Origin: Butyrivibrio sp. AE3009
GTDB taxonomy: Bacteria > Bacillota > Clostridia > Lachnospirales > Lachnospiraceae
Assembly: GCF_000420845.1 (NCBI RefSeq)
Contig: NZ_ATVS01000006.1
Coordinates: 62,001 to 126,000, forward strand
Length of the DNA: 64,000 nucleotides
Direction: 5' to 3'
The position numbers and the translations under genes are program-made. This document shows, in pieces, positions 9,201 through 17,106 of this stretch. Positions within the stretch are counted from its first letter, which is position 1, and every line of letters starts with the position of its first letter. A model generated the notes under the pieces. It did not search any database and was not told where the DNA came from. It worked only from the letters and a program-made list of their open reading frames with translations.

Positions 9201-9592
9201 ACGAAGATTATGCAGTCAAGGTAACTGCCACAGCAGCAGACGAATCAGGGACCTATGATACAAGAATCTTGAAGATAGTTAACCGCAACCCATATATCAA
9301 ATTCGTCAAGTACGAAAGCAGTGGCATTATGTACTATTACAAATCCTATGGCGGTTATGAAGGTGACAGCGTTTTCTTCCTGCTCGATGCTGAGTATTAT
9401 GAACTTGCAGTAGAGAACAGCAACCCGGCTGTAGCAGATGGCTATGTAACCTCTCTTAAACTAGACGGTAAAACATATTCAGGTCTGTACATCAACTTGA
9501 AGTCCAAGGGCTCCTGCAAGATCAAAGTAAAGACCATGGACGGCTCCGGTGTCAGCGGAACACTTCCGATCAAGGTATATAAATATTTCTAA
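6230..9592 (+). CDS. Secreted subtilisin-family serine protease with Big_2 repeats
   Basis: The protein has 1120 residues. A signal peptide (about 1-30, ending near VVRAAS) leads to a Ser/Asp/Glu-rich stretch (about 35-115). A propeptide-like segment (about 165-240) follows, then a peptidase S8 domain (about 300-590). The triad is Asp335 in VIDSG, His362 in GHGTHVAG and Ser538 in DGTSQATP, with Asn464 in AMGND for the oxyanion hole. Bacterial Ig-like group 2 repeats, with VASI and KATITCAATDGSG signatures, fill about 605-1000. No LPXTG or SLH anchor is seen. The ATG at 6230 is 8 bases from AGGGG; the one at 6224 is only 2 bases away and is rejected. Substrate is unknown. Confidence 0.93.
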   Translation: MYEKKFKQLIAAVLAASLVMGQAPVVRAASDNEEEFIFIDDSSELDLSETDDVEIEVSDETSKELSDEVSEEVSDDASDETSIEPSDTESNEEAAEITGEYELIEEVEDTQDLTVNSESESLSALPTGIAGMPEGYKLTSEEKKFKQELSGKEDVYEEFKTLEEGVDYISDEVICVTDSEEHAKEIAAAYSGELESYEYGVAVINLSGSTVDVSTAYSLAFEDGLNLPAVEPNYIYHLIGPTGSDADEVINRDAVAPDNESPCEEENNAEENAEFEATGSWSDIYKNTINGISFNDPFLDPADHYYQWHHDMIGTYEAWKITTGGSYNVTVAVIDSGVQSNHPELSGRVKTRSGDTTDDNGHGTHVAGIIAGAAGNGLGGSGIAPKANILAVKVLDKSGSAISSSAVLEGIRYVAAIKNDDSLGTPLADIANLSLGGASYNQALQDSINLAVINGVTIIAAMGNDRANHKVYPAGYDNVIAVGAVNETGERTSFSDYGSWQDIAAPGTDIVSSYPTSLTPSRYGTGSQKGYEVMDGTSQATPVVAGACALYMSYVGHVSPEAMQKALKSTSNKGILNVAKLLASAKPHAPLNYKNIVTGVQLNPSSENVGYKITRKNNSVSSATIYLGKALTNIAFSAKQSTSSGTAPAPYWSTSNPKVASIKANGSSVTVTAASKGKATITCAATDGSGKKASVTITVAQGVTDVQLSGPASNVTAGSKVTYKAAVYPKNANFKTVTYKLDKKYTDISINEKSGQVTLGKNAKGSFTVVAASTDPSGAHDEMTVTIGSKEKASLVTIAPPVTTTLASAAKGSLVNSVTLKAEAVTPSGTKVSDLIWKSSNDSVASLSKNRGGSVTLTAHKSGKVTITATANDGSKKKASVTFKVINPVASIHLVAKNGQSNRSIATGASITLNPVIGSTYGTPSNKKVNWTYEIYGLSGSTLKPLSAKAKQYCEENNALFRVDKKGKVTADEQGLFDYHKSELAKLGTNYEDYAVKVTATAADESGTYDTRILKIVNRNPYIKFVKYESSGIMYYYKSYGGYEGDSVFFLLDAEYYELAVENSNPAVADGYVTSLKLDGKTYSGLYINLKSKGSCKIKVKTMDGSGVSGTLPIKVYKYF

Positions 9593-9602
9593 GCGGCAAA
9601 CA

Positions 9603-9640
9603 AATAAGCCTCCCACCAAGCACATGGTGGAAGGCTTATT
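9603..9640 (+). terminator. Bidirectional terminator between convergent genes
   Basis: AATAAGCCT (9603-9611) pairs with AGGCTTATT (9632-9640), and an inner CCACCA (9613-9618) pairs with TGGTGG (9625-9630). T-rich tails occur on both strands. It ends the subtilase gene (plus) and the membrane-protein gene at 9653 (minus). Confidence 0.85.
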
Positions 9641-9652
9641 TTTATCCGGTAT

Positions 9653-11305
9653 TTATTTGAATCTGTAAACCTTAACCTTGGAATCAAGTCCAAAGTCATG
9701 GACGACTTCCGCTTCGACATATTGCCCGAAATGCTCTGCAAAATAGGTCTTAAGATACTCTATCTGGGCCCCGTCTTCTCTTCCGATGTAATACACATTT
9801 TCCTCCAGCAGGCTCAAATATGGCCTTCTGACATTCGCCACACCGGCAGTTTCAAGTTTGACGAAATCCCTTGGAGATGCGGTATCAAAATCCGACATGG
9901 TTACAAGATTGGGATACAGCTGATATCTCGACTCGGAAACTATAGGAGAAACGCTCTCCGTCATACAATCCACAACAGAATTATCCATCAAAAAGGTCTG
10001 CCCCGCATGGGCTGCAATATACTCTCCGTAAGCCTCCGACCTCTCCGCACCGTTTCTTAGCTCCGCTACCCCTGTAATATTCCAGAAAAGAATCAGTCCA
10101 AACGCCGCAGCAGCAACTACATACCTTGCCTTGTTCCCCTTTTGCCCGAAAAGGATCAGCTCTATGATAATAAAAACTATAAAGGGCATAAAAACATGAG
10201 GATATATCCTCTGTCTCACAGACAGGCCTACCATAATAATTGCAAAAGGCGCCATGATAAATACCGCTTTTACAATATTAACAAGGTCCTCCTTCTTGTC
10301 CTTACGTATCGAAGCGATCACCGCCGCAGCCAATAATAAAAACGCGATCCACACTGCAGGCGTACCTATCATATCCCTGATTATCCGCTTGATACTCATG
10401 TTATAATGCTGATTCATCGGTATATTGGACAGCACATAGGACATGTTCTCTGAGGAAAAAACAGCAAGATCGTCGAAGCACCAGTGATTAAGCATATCCA
10501 CGTCATTGCTGCTGTAACAGACGCTGCCAAATAACGTCTTGTACCTGTCGTAGTCCACATCAGGGAAATCACGAAATCCCACGCTGTAGCCATACCAGGT
10601 CATATATTCCGCACCCTCAGCCGAAAAACGGCACAGCACCATATTCATACCATAATTGATTCCAATTACCAGAATAAGAAAAACGGCTGATATAATAAGC
10701 GGCTTAAGTGCAGCCCTGTCTGTATAAGGAAAAGCAAATGCCAGGACGTACAGAAGCGCAAATGCGCACAGCGGATACCTTAGCGAACCTGCAAAAACAA
10801 GGGACACGACGATCATCGCTATCGCAGCTCTGTCTTTTCCCCCATGCTTCCCAAGAGCATAGGCCAGAAGAAGCCCGCTCCCTGCCAGCATTATGGTCAC
10901 AAGGCTGTAATTGATATTGATGAGCATGTAGGCATACACAAGCCAGCCTACAACATAGCTGTACCACTCAGCTTCGTAATATCTCAGCGTCCAAAAAAAG
11001 TTGTTGGAAGCAAGGAAAAGCAACAGCACAAGCGTGCATACATACACCCTGCCCCCCGGAATCACCACCGAAAGCGCAGTCTCGATAAATCCAAACAGCG
11101 GCCCTATAGTGGCATAGATAAGATGCGATATGTCCCGGCCAAAGCCCCCTGCCATGGAATAAGCTATGGCATATTCATCGCCGTTGACGAAATTAACCTT
11201 TACTACAAATAACAAAATTAGGGTTATAACAAGCAGCACGACCTCATTAAGGATCATGCTGCCAAATATAGTACTATCGGTTTTTGCTGTAGTTTTTCTC
11301 CCCAT
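9653..11305 (-). CDS. Multi-pass membrane protein, GT-C-like, function unknown
   Basis: The 550-residue product has a short basic N-terminus, many hydrophobic segments (about ten) and a soluble C-terminal tail of about 120 residues. An acidic loop after the first membrane segment (NFVNGDEYAIAYS) resembles the Asp/Glu-containing first loop of GT-C glycosyltransferases. I do not recognise a named family. The start is the ATG at 11305, five bases after AAGGA and 16 bases past the stop of the upstream phosphoglycerol transferase. The ATG at 11356 would overlap that gene by 35 bases and has no better site. Co-transcription with the LtaS/OpgB-like enzyme suggests a role in polyol-phosphate polymer or surface glycan synthesis. 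Confidence 0.7.
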   Translation of the reverse strand: MGRKTTAKTDSTIFGSMILNEVVLLVITLILLFVVKVNFVNGDEYAIAYSMAGGFGRDISHLIYATIGPLFGFIETALSVVIPGGRVYVCTLVLLLFLASNNFFWTLRYYEAEWYSYVVGWLVYAYMLININYSLVTIMLAGSGLLLAYALGKHGGKDRAAIAMIVVSLVFAGSLRYPLCAFALLYVLAFAFPYTDRAALKPLIISAVFLILVIGINYGMNMVLCRFSAEGAEYMTWYGYSVGFRDFPDVDYDRYKTLFGSVCYSSNDVDMLNHWCFDDLAVFSSENMSYVLSNIPMNQHYNMSIKRIIRDMIGTPAVWIAFLLLAAAVIASIRKDKKEDLVNIVKAVFIMAPFAIIMVGLSVRQRIYPHVFMPFIVFIIIELILFGQKGNKARYVVAAAAFGLILFWNITGVAELRNGAERSEAYGEYIAAHAGQTFLMDNSVVDCMTESVSPIVSESRYQLYPNLVTMSDFDTASPRDFVKLETAGVANVRRPYLSLLEENVYYIGREDGAQIEYLKTYFAEHFGQYVEAEVVHDFGLDSKVKVYRFK

Positions 11306-11321
11306 ACCGGTCCTTCTGCGG

Positions 11322-13019
11322 TTATTTCTGAAGTCTCCCCGCAAGATTCTGTTCATAGAAGAGCGAGCGCTGAAGAAGCTGCGTGCTCATCTCCTGATAT
11401 CCGTATTTCTCAATAAGCGTGGGCTTGTCGGAAAAAAGGTTGGTTCCAAGTCCCAGTCTGTCTCCCTGAATGGTAGCACCGATGGAAGCAAGGGTTGTGG
11501 GATACATATCAAAGGTGGTGTAAACCCTGGGACGCTCTACGCAGTCCTTGGCAGGGTTGATCACTGCAATATATGATTTCCTCTCATATTCATCGGATAT
11601 TCCCATTTTGCTGATATACTCAGTGTCCATTGTAGGATGATCGCCTGCAATTATCACTGTCGTGTTCTCATAAAAGTCCTGCTGTTTGATCCACTCAAGG
11701 AAATCCGAGAGCTGCTTGCTGGCGCAGGCATATACATTGCTGTACTGCTCATCATATTTGTTGCCGCAGAGCTGGCATACATAGCCTCCGGTAAAATGAG
11801 TATCCACCGTAAGAAGTGTAAGGTTGAAGGGCTCGTCTGCAGCCGCAAGTTTCGTCACCTCATCTCTTGCATACTCATAGAGCTTGGCGTCCTCAAAGCC
11901 CCACCATCTGTAGTAGTCCTCAGGGATGTAGCCTCTTTCGACAGCAGTGTCATAATCAAAGATCTCGTAATTTCCATGATTGGTAAAGAATACGTCTCTA
12001 CCGGAAAAGCCTGCCTTAGAGCCGATCATAAGCATATTTTTGTAGCCGTTCTCCTCAAGGACCTGGCCCAGGGACCAGACACCGGGCAAATAGTCCGTTA
12101 CGTACTCATCCTTCTCCCAGACATTGTTTCTGATATGGTTGTCAAAAAAGTCCTCGCTGACTCCAACGCCCGAAGTCATGGCGGCCATTGCTCCCATGGT
12201 GTAGGTTGCTCCGTTAAGGGCATAGGCTCCGTTAAGTGCACTGCCCTCTCCAAAGTCCATGTTCTCCTGCGCAATAGCGGTAAGCTCCGGAATGATGTCT
12301 TCCTGTGTAGCTCCGCCGTTCTCTATGCCTGCGAAGGTGGGCTCCATTGACTCAAGATAGATGTAGATCAGATTTCTCTTTTCCTTGAAGGTTATATCGA
12401 CCTTGCCGGCATCAACATAGTTATCCTCGATGAAGGGTGAGTATTTACCGATATTTCTGAGGTACTCTCCCACCATGAGATGCTTGTAATGCATACCGGA
12501 TACGATACAGAAGCCTGCAAAAAACACGGTGAAACACCACAATACAAATCGGGACTGCTTATTCCTTTTCTTAGCCAGTCTGAACAGACCAAAGTATGCG
12601 ACAATTATCAGAATAAGCGCAATTACGCCTCGTATGATATCCCCGTAAAACGTGGAAATATTGGTTCCCGTAATGTCAGCGTGCATCAGCCATGCCAGCT
12701 CACTCAGATTGATGGTGGAGAACTTGAAATACAGTATAAAAAAGCCTATCAGAAGCCCTGTTGTCAGTATTATCTCCGCAAATCCCAGAATCAGGAACAG
12801 CTTGTTAAGCTTTGGTTTCCTGTCAGTTGGTGGCGTCCTGAACCATAAGACGGTATTGGCAACCAAAAGAACTCCTATGCCAATAAGATAGTACCAGTTG
12901 AACTGCTCAAACTTATCATTTAGCTTAATAGACAATGCAATCCAGGCAAGTCCCAATAAAACTATAAATAAATGTGTTCCCATAAGAAAACGGGAATCCT
13001 GTAACTTCTTTTTTAACAT
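11322..13019 (-). CDS. Membrane phosphoglycerol transferase, LtaS/MdoB (OpgB) family
   Basis: The 565-residue product has about five N-terminal membrane segments (1-190) and an extracellular sulfatase-fold domain (about 215-560). IYIYLESMEPTF carries a metal-ligand glutamate. GATYTMGAMAAMTSG gives the likely nucleophilic threonine (Thr272 or Thr274). AGDHPTMD supplies Asp and His ligands, and DTHFTGGYVCQLCG supplies a further histidine. The TYTMGAMAAMTSG segment resembles OpgB/MdoB more than classical LtaS. It should transfer phosphoglycerol from phosphatidylglycerol to an acceptor or polymer outside the cell. The ATG at 13019 follows GGAGAG; a TTG at 13034 lies inside that site and is rejected. 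Confidence 0.88.
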   Translation of the reverse strand: MLKKKLQDSRFLMGTHLFIVLLGLAWIALSIKLNDKFEQFNWYYLIGIGVLLVANTVLWFRTPPTDRKPKLNKLFLILGFAEIILTTGLLIGFFILYFKFSTINLSELAWLMHADITGTNISTFYGDIIRGVIALILIIVAYFGLFRLAKKRNKQSRFVLWCFTVFFAGFCIVSGMHYKHLMVGEYLRNIGKYSPFIEDNYVDAGKVDITFKEKRNLIYIYLESMEPTFAGIENGGATQEDIIPELTAIAQENMDFGEGSALNGAYALNGATYTMGAMAAMTSGVGVSEDFFDNHIRNNVWEKDEYVTDYLPGVWSLGQVLEENGYKNMLMIGSKAGFSGRDVFFTNHGNYEIFDYDTAVERGYIPEDYYRWWGFEDAKLYEYARDEVTKLAAADEPFNLTLLTVDTHFTGGYVCQLCGNKYDEQYSNVYACASKQLSDFLEWIKQQDFYENTTVIIAGDHPTMDTEYISKMGISDEYERKSYIAVINPAKDCVERPRVYTTFDMYPTTLASIGATIQGDRLGLGTNLFSDKPTLIEKYGYQEMSTQLLQRSLFYEQNLAGRLQK

Positions 13020-13044
13020 TACTTCTCTCTCCAATATAGAATGT

Positions 13045-13061
13045 CATATTCTGCGAATATG
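13045..13061. promoter_or_regulatory. Palindrome in the leader of the phosphoglycerol transferase gene
   Basis: CATATTC (13045-13051) and GAATATG (13055-13061) form a perfect 7-3-7 inverted repeat just downstream of the predicted transcription start. The position suits a repressor operator, but it could be a short leader hairpin. No matching regulator is in the window. Confidence 0.4.
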
Positions 13062-13071
13062 CACTCCCAAT

Positions 13072-13100
13072 ATAATACTATACCGAGGGATATAATTCAA
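13072..13100 (-). promoter_or_regulatory. Predicted promoter of the phosphoglycerol transferase operon
   Basis: On the minus strand, TTGAAT (plus-strand 13095-13100), a 17-base spacer, then TATTAT (13072-13077), about 55 bases before the ATG. Hexamers match the consensus at four and five positions. Confidence 0.55.
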
Positions 13101-13112
13101 AACTATAAAAAA

Positions 13113-13142
13113 CTCCCATCAGTAGCGGTGTACTGATGAGAG
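13113..13142 (-). terminator. Terminator of the second subtilase gene
   Basis: CTCCCATCAGTA (13113-13124) pairs with TACTGATGAGAG (13131-13142), one mismatch, six-base loop. On the minus strand it is followed by six Ts, about 35 bases after the stop at 13177. Confidence 0.85.
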
Positions 13143-13176
13143 CCTTATTTTTTAAAAACAAGATAAACCGAATATG

Positions 13177-16100
13177 CTATTCAACAACTTTTATCTTAAG
13201 TGCACGCTTGAATCCGGAACCATCTCTCAAAGTCATGATTATATTGGATTCACCTATTTTATAGGGATAAATAACAAGTCCGGTGATGCCTGAGCTGCTG
13301 TGTAATCCGCTGTAAGCTGAAGCAACCGAAGTATTGCTGCTTACGGTAGTCATTGCGCTTTTTATCGTAGATGCCACATCCGAATCAAATCTTACATCCA
13401 CAATAATCGGATTGTATTTTTTGTCAGACAGGCTGACCACTATTGTATCGGTCTTGTTCTCATTGAGAGTATACTCAGTTTTGTTGTTAACAGTCTTAGG
13501 TATATATTGATAAAAATCGATATAGGTTCCGTTATCTATTGCTCTTATAACGGAGGATTCCTTATAGAATCCCGAGCCGTCGGCTGTACTTGCACTTATC
13601 TTAAGTCCGAAATCCTTGTAGATTGCAGAACCTTTGCTGTCATAGCCATACTTCCTGATGCAGGTTTCAAACTTTTCCTTTTTGTTAACCTTTATTTTAC
13701 CCTTGTTAAACTCAAAGAAACTCTTGGTCTTTTTAATCTCTTCCAAAAGTTGTGGATCGGTTGTGCTTAGCATATCATAGCCACTGTCAACCCTGTAGGC
13801 AACTATATCGTAGTCCCAGATCACCTTGGAATTATCAGGCTTGCCATAAGCCTTGCCAATAGTAGCCAGAGCCTGAGCAGAGCCACCATAGGCCAGGTTG
13901 GTTCTGAGGTTATCCTTAAGTGTCAGCGTAAGCCCAGACACAGGGATCACAACGCTGAACTTGAGCTTCGCGCTCTTTTTGCTGCCATCTGTCGCACTGC
14001 AGGTTATGGTAACCTTGCCCTTCTTATGAGCCCTGATTATTGCCTCTGACCTACCGGTTGCGCTGTCATAGCTTACATTCTCTATACTTGCAACTTTTTG
14101 ATTGGAAGAGCTGAAATTTACCTTACCCGAAATCTTACTTCCCGGCACAATGGCATATCCAACCAAGGTAACAGTACTCTTATACTTACCCACATCCGCG
14201 GGAGCCAGCACTGAGGAATCTCCGGAGCCGCTGACACTCTTGGTATTGAGATATACGCTCTCGGCTCTCGGGCTTATCATAAAGGTGGTTTCGCCTGTGA
14301 TGCTGCCATCATCTTCTGAGGTTGCTCTTACACATATTTCTCCTGAAAAAACAGCATTCTTAGCTACACTTACAACTCCGCCTGAGCTTATGGTCACACC
14401 GGTTATAGAGCTTAATCTGCCGTTTCCGGGGTCCTCCCCTACTTCCCACTTAACCTTCTTATTATTTGCATCGGAGGGTTTGACTGTAGCCTTGTAAGTA
14501 GCCTTGGTCCCCGCCTGAATATATGCCTGTCCCGTCACCTCAATTCCCGTAACGATCTGTTTAACCGTAATATATACAGAGGTGCTCTTTCCTGAGCCGT
14601 CCGATGCAGTCGCTGTTATCTTGGCTGTTCCCTTTGCCAGCGCCGTAAGCAGTATGGACTTACCTGAATCATCAGCATAATCCATTCTGACTACTTTGGA
14701 ATTACTGTTTTTAAAGACAGGAGCCTTGATAAAGTCTTCGAAATCGCCGTCTTTGGTGGACTGCTCAGCGTTAAGGACTATAGCAGAGCTCTTTTCATCC
14801 TCGACAATTATCAGTTCCTCGTCATCACCTATAAGAAGTTCTGAGCCCGGCGCATCCTTAAACAAAGTAGCTGCAGTAACTTTGCCGACGGCATCAGTCT
14901 TTACATAGGAACTTGCGTTGTAACACTTAAGGCTAATTTCGGTGACAGCCTTGTCACCTACAACCTTGACCTTACAAACAGCTTTTTTGGATGATTTATC
15001 CATAACCTGACAGGTTATGGTGGCAGTTCCTGTACTTACAGGTACAATAGTAACGGATGTAAGGCCATAGCCCCCGGTACTTCCGGATATCCTGGCCACC
15101 TTTTCATCGGAGCTGCTCCATTTTAGCTCAGTGTAACCTGTTCTTCCCAGCTCTGTAAGATCTTGATTCTCTGTATTAACCAGCTTGCTGACGTTAATAT
15201 TCGCAATCTCCGAAACGCCTGCTGCCGGAGATGATAATGTCACGTAGGTCTTATCAAGAATTATGGTCTTGATTGGAAGATTGGCAGAAACAGGCGAAGG
15301 AGTAGTTGCTTTTACTCCCAGCATAGCGGCCACATTGACAACACCTGCACCTGAATCAGGCTGAAGAGCCTTGGTTGCAGAACGCTTCAGTGCCTTTTCC
15401 ATAGCATCGGGACTCACATGCCCTTTATAGCTCATATATAGAGCGCAGGCTCCCGCTATGATGGGGGATGCCATAGAAGTTCCATCTTTGGATTCATATC
15501 TGTCAGTTCCGGACCAGGATGTGGAATAAATACCTGAGCCCGGAGAAGAAATATCAGCCCAGGAGCCAAAGTCTGAGAATTCGGCCAGAGTATTGTCCTT
15601 CTTGGTGGCACAAACTCCTATCACATGATCATATCTGGCGGGATATTTAACCAGATTGGATCCGTCGTTTCCCATAGCTGCAACGATAGTAACTCCCTGA
15701 GCATAGGCTGCATTAACTGCCGCCTCCATAGCTGCGCTGTAGGTATTGGAACCTATACTCATGTTAATGATGTCCGCACGTCTGCCTTTGTAATAAGTAA
15801 CCTTGCCCTCTGTGGTGTTAACATCTACGGCTCCGGCCACATATTGAATAGCCTTTATCATATAATCCACAACGGGGCTCCCCGGTTTTGTAGGCTTGCA
15901 CACATTTATCGGAAGAATCTTTGCGCCGGGTGCAACGCCTGAGCCTCCCTTGCCGTTTCCGATGGAAGCTGCAATAAGTCCCGCCACATGGGTTCCGTGT
16001 CCATAACCATCATCATTGCTGTCATTCATGCCGATAGCAGCTGTATCACTGTTAACCTGCTCATAATTATCAACTATAGCGTCTTTAAGATCGTCATGAT

Positions 16101-16998
16101 CTGTCTTAACACCGGAATCAATTACTGCAACTGTTATGTCGCTGCTGCCAAGGCTCACATTCCAGGCATCAAAACATCCCATAACCTCATGATGCCACTG
16201 ATAGTTTCCGGCCGCGGGATTAAGCAGGGGATCGTTATGTCCCTCAATATAATACTGATCATTCCAATTGGTAAAATCAGCATAGTCCTCGTCTTCGCCG
16301 GTTTCTTCATAATCGTCAAAGGAAAGAAGATAATCAGGCTCTACAGCCGGAACACTTACATCAGGATTAATTCCGTACTGAAAGGCCTCAACTACGGTAA
16401 GTTCACAGTCCTTGAGACTTATGGTCGCAACTCCGTAGGAAAAATCAATCAACTCTCCGCCATAGGCTCTGGCTATAAGCTCTGCTTCTTCATTGCCTGA
16501 GGCAAGTGCGATGATCTGATCCTCCACGTAATCCTCGCCCTCTTCCATCTCCAGAAGATCTGCGAGGACATCATTTTGGACAAGTGAATTCTTTACTTCA
16601 ATATCTTCCTCAGTAAGTATGATTTCCTCTGCTGCTTCCAGCTCAGCCTCGCCAAGCTTATCAAGGATTTCTTCTTCGAGGATCATTTCCTGATCATCTA
16701 AGATCACAGAGCCGTTTTCTTCCGTGTCCTCCGCTTCCTCAAGAATTATTACTTCCTCTTCCTGTGATACTCCTATTTCATCGTCCCAAGATATATTCGC
16801 ATCATCAGATGCTTCTTCGTAGATTTCACTCTCTTCCTCCGAAGATACTGCCTCTTCAAGCAATATCTGTTCTTCCTCAATAGACATATCAAAAGCAGCC
16901 TGCGAGGATGCGCAGGCTGTTTGAGTACTGTTTATGATAATAGCTGCAGCAATAATACAAGATAAAACCTTAGCTGCCTTTACCCCATTGCTTCTCAA
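13177..16998 (-). CDS. Large secreted subtilisin-family protease with Big_2 repeats (TTG start)
   Basis: The 1273-residue protein follows the same plan as the 6230-9592 protease. It has a signal peptide (about 1-31), a very acidic Glu/Asp-rich stretch (about 35-150), a propeptide (about 158-226, with EDQIIALASG and YGVATISL) and an S8 catalytic domain (about 255-560). The triad is Asp294 in VIDSG, His334 in GHGTHVAG and Ser508 in DGTSMASP. Several Ig-like repeats reach the C-terminus. The start appears to be a true TTG at 16998: AAAGGAG lies 8 bases upstream, the signal peptide follows at once, and no in-frame ATG serves. It is a paralogue of the other subtilase, not a recent duplicate. Confidence 0.92.
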   Translation of the reverse strand: MRSNGVKAAKVLSCIIAAAIIINSTQTACASSQAAFDMSIEEEQILLEEAVSSEEESEIYEEASDDANISWDDEIGVSQEEEVIILEEAEDTEENGSVILDDQEMILEEEILDKLGEAELEAAEEIILTEEDIEVKNSLVQNDVLADLLEMEEGEDYVEDQIIALASGNEEAELIARAYGGELIDFSYGVATISLKDCELTVVEAFQYGINPDVSVPAVEPDYLLSFDDYEETGEDEDYADFTNWNDQYYIEGHNDPLLNPAAGNYQWHHEVMGCFDAWNVSLGSSDITVAVIDSGVKTDHDDLKDAIVDNYEQVNSDTAAIGMNDSNDDGYGHGTHVAGLIAASIGNGKGGSGVAPGAKILPINVCKPTKPGSPVVDYMIKAIQYVAGAVDVNTTEGKVTYYKGRRADIINMSIGSNTYSAAMEAAVNAAYAQGVTIVAAMGNDGSNLVKYPARYDHVIGVCATKKDNTLAEFSDFGSWADISSPGSGIYSTSWSGTDRYESKDGTSMASPIIAGACALYMSYKGHVSPDAMEKALKRSATKALQPDSGAGVVNVAAMLGVKATTPSPVSANLPIKTIILDKTYVTLSSPAAGVSEIANINVSKLVNTENQDLTELGRTGYTELKWSSSDEKVARISGSTGGYGLTSVTIVPVSTGTATITCQVMDKSSKKAVCKVKVVGDKAVTEISLKCYNASSYVKTDAVGKVTAATLFKDAPGSELLIGDDEELIIVEDEKSSAIVLNAEQSTKDGDFEDFIKAPVFKNSNSKVVRMDYADDSGKSILLTALAKGTAKITATASDGSGKSTSVYITVKQIVTGIEVTGQAYIQAGTKATYKATVKPSDANNKKVKWEVGEDPGNGRLSSITGVTISSGGVVSVAKNAVFSGEICVRATSEDDGSITGETTFMISPRAESVYLNTKSVSGSGDSSVLAPADVGKYKSTVTLVGYAIVPGSKISGKVNFSSSNQKVASIENVSYDSATGRSEAIIRAHKKGKVTITCSATDGSKKSAKLKFSVVIPVSGLTLTLKDNLRTNLAYGGSAQALATIGKAYGKPDNSKVIWDYDIVAYRVDSGYDMLSTTDPQLLEEIKKTKSFFEFNKGKIKVNKKEKFETCIRKYGYDSKGSAIYKDFGLKISASTADGSGFYKESSVIRAIDNGTYIDFYQYIPKTVNNKTEYTLNENKTDTIVVSLSDKKYNPIIVDVRFDSDVASTIKSAMTTVSSNTSVASAYSGLHSSSGITGLVIYPYKIGESNIIMTLRDGSGFKRALKIKVVE

Positions 16999-17034
16999 AC
17001 GTATGACTCCTTTTCATAATTTTTCCTCTACTGC

Positions 17035-17063
17035 ATTTTAATTATAAACGAGTAATACGTCAA
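17035..17063 (-). promoter_or_regulatory. Predicted promoter of the second subtilase gene
   Basis: On the minus strand, TTGACG (plus-strand 17058-17063), a 17-base spacer, then TAAAAT (17035-17040). Both match the consensus at five of six positions. No clear terminator is visible between this promoter and the upstream gene ending at 17107. Confidence 0.6.
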
Positions 17064-17106
17064 AAGGGCGGTTTTATCAACTTTTAACACATACCTCACG
17101 AAATCT

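Noticed and set aside
13177-16998. Recent duplication of the two subtilase genes
   Set aside because: Domain order agrees, but lengths, Ig-like repeats and even catalytic-motif residues (GTSQATP versus GTSMASP) differ, and the genes are on opposite strands. They are old paralogues.
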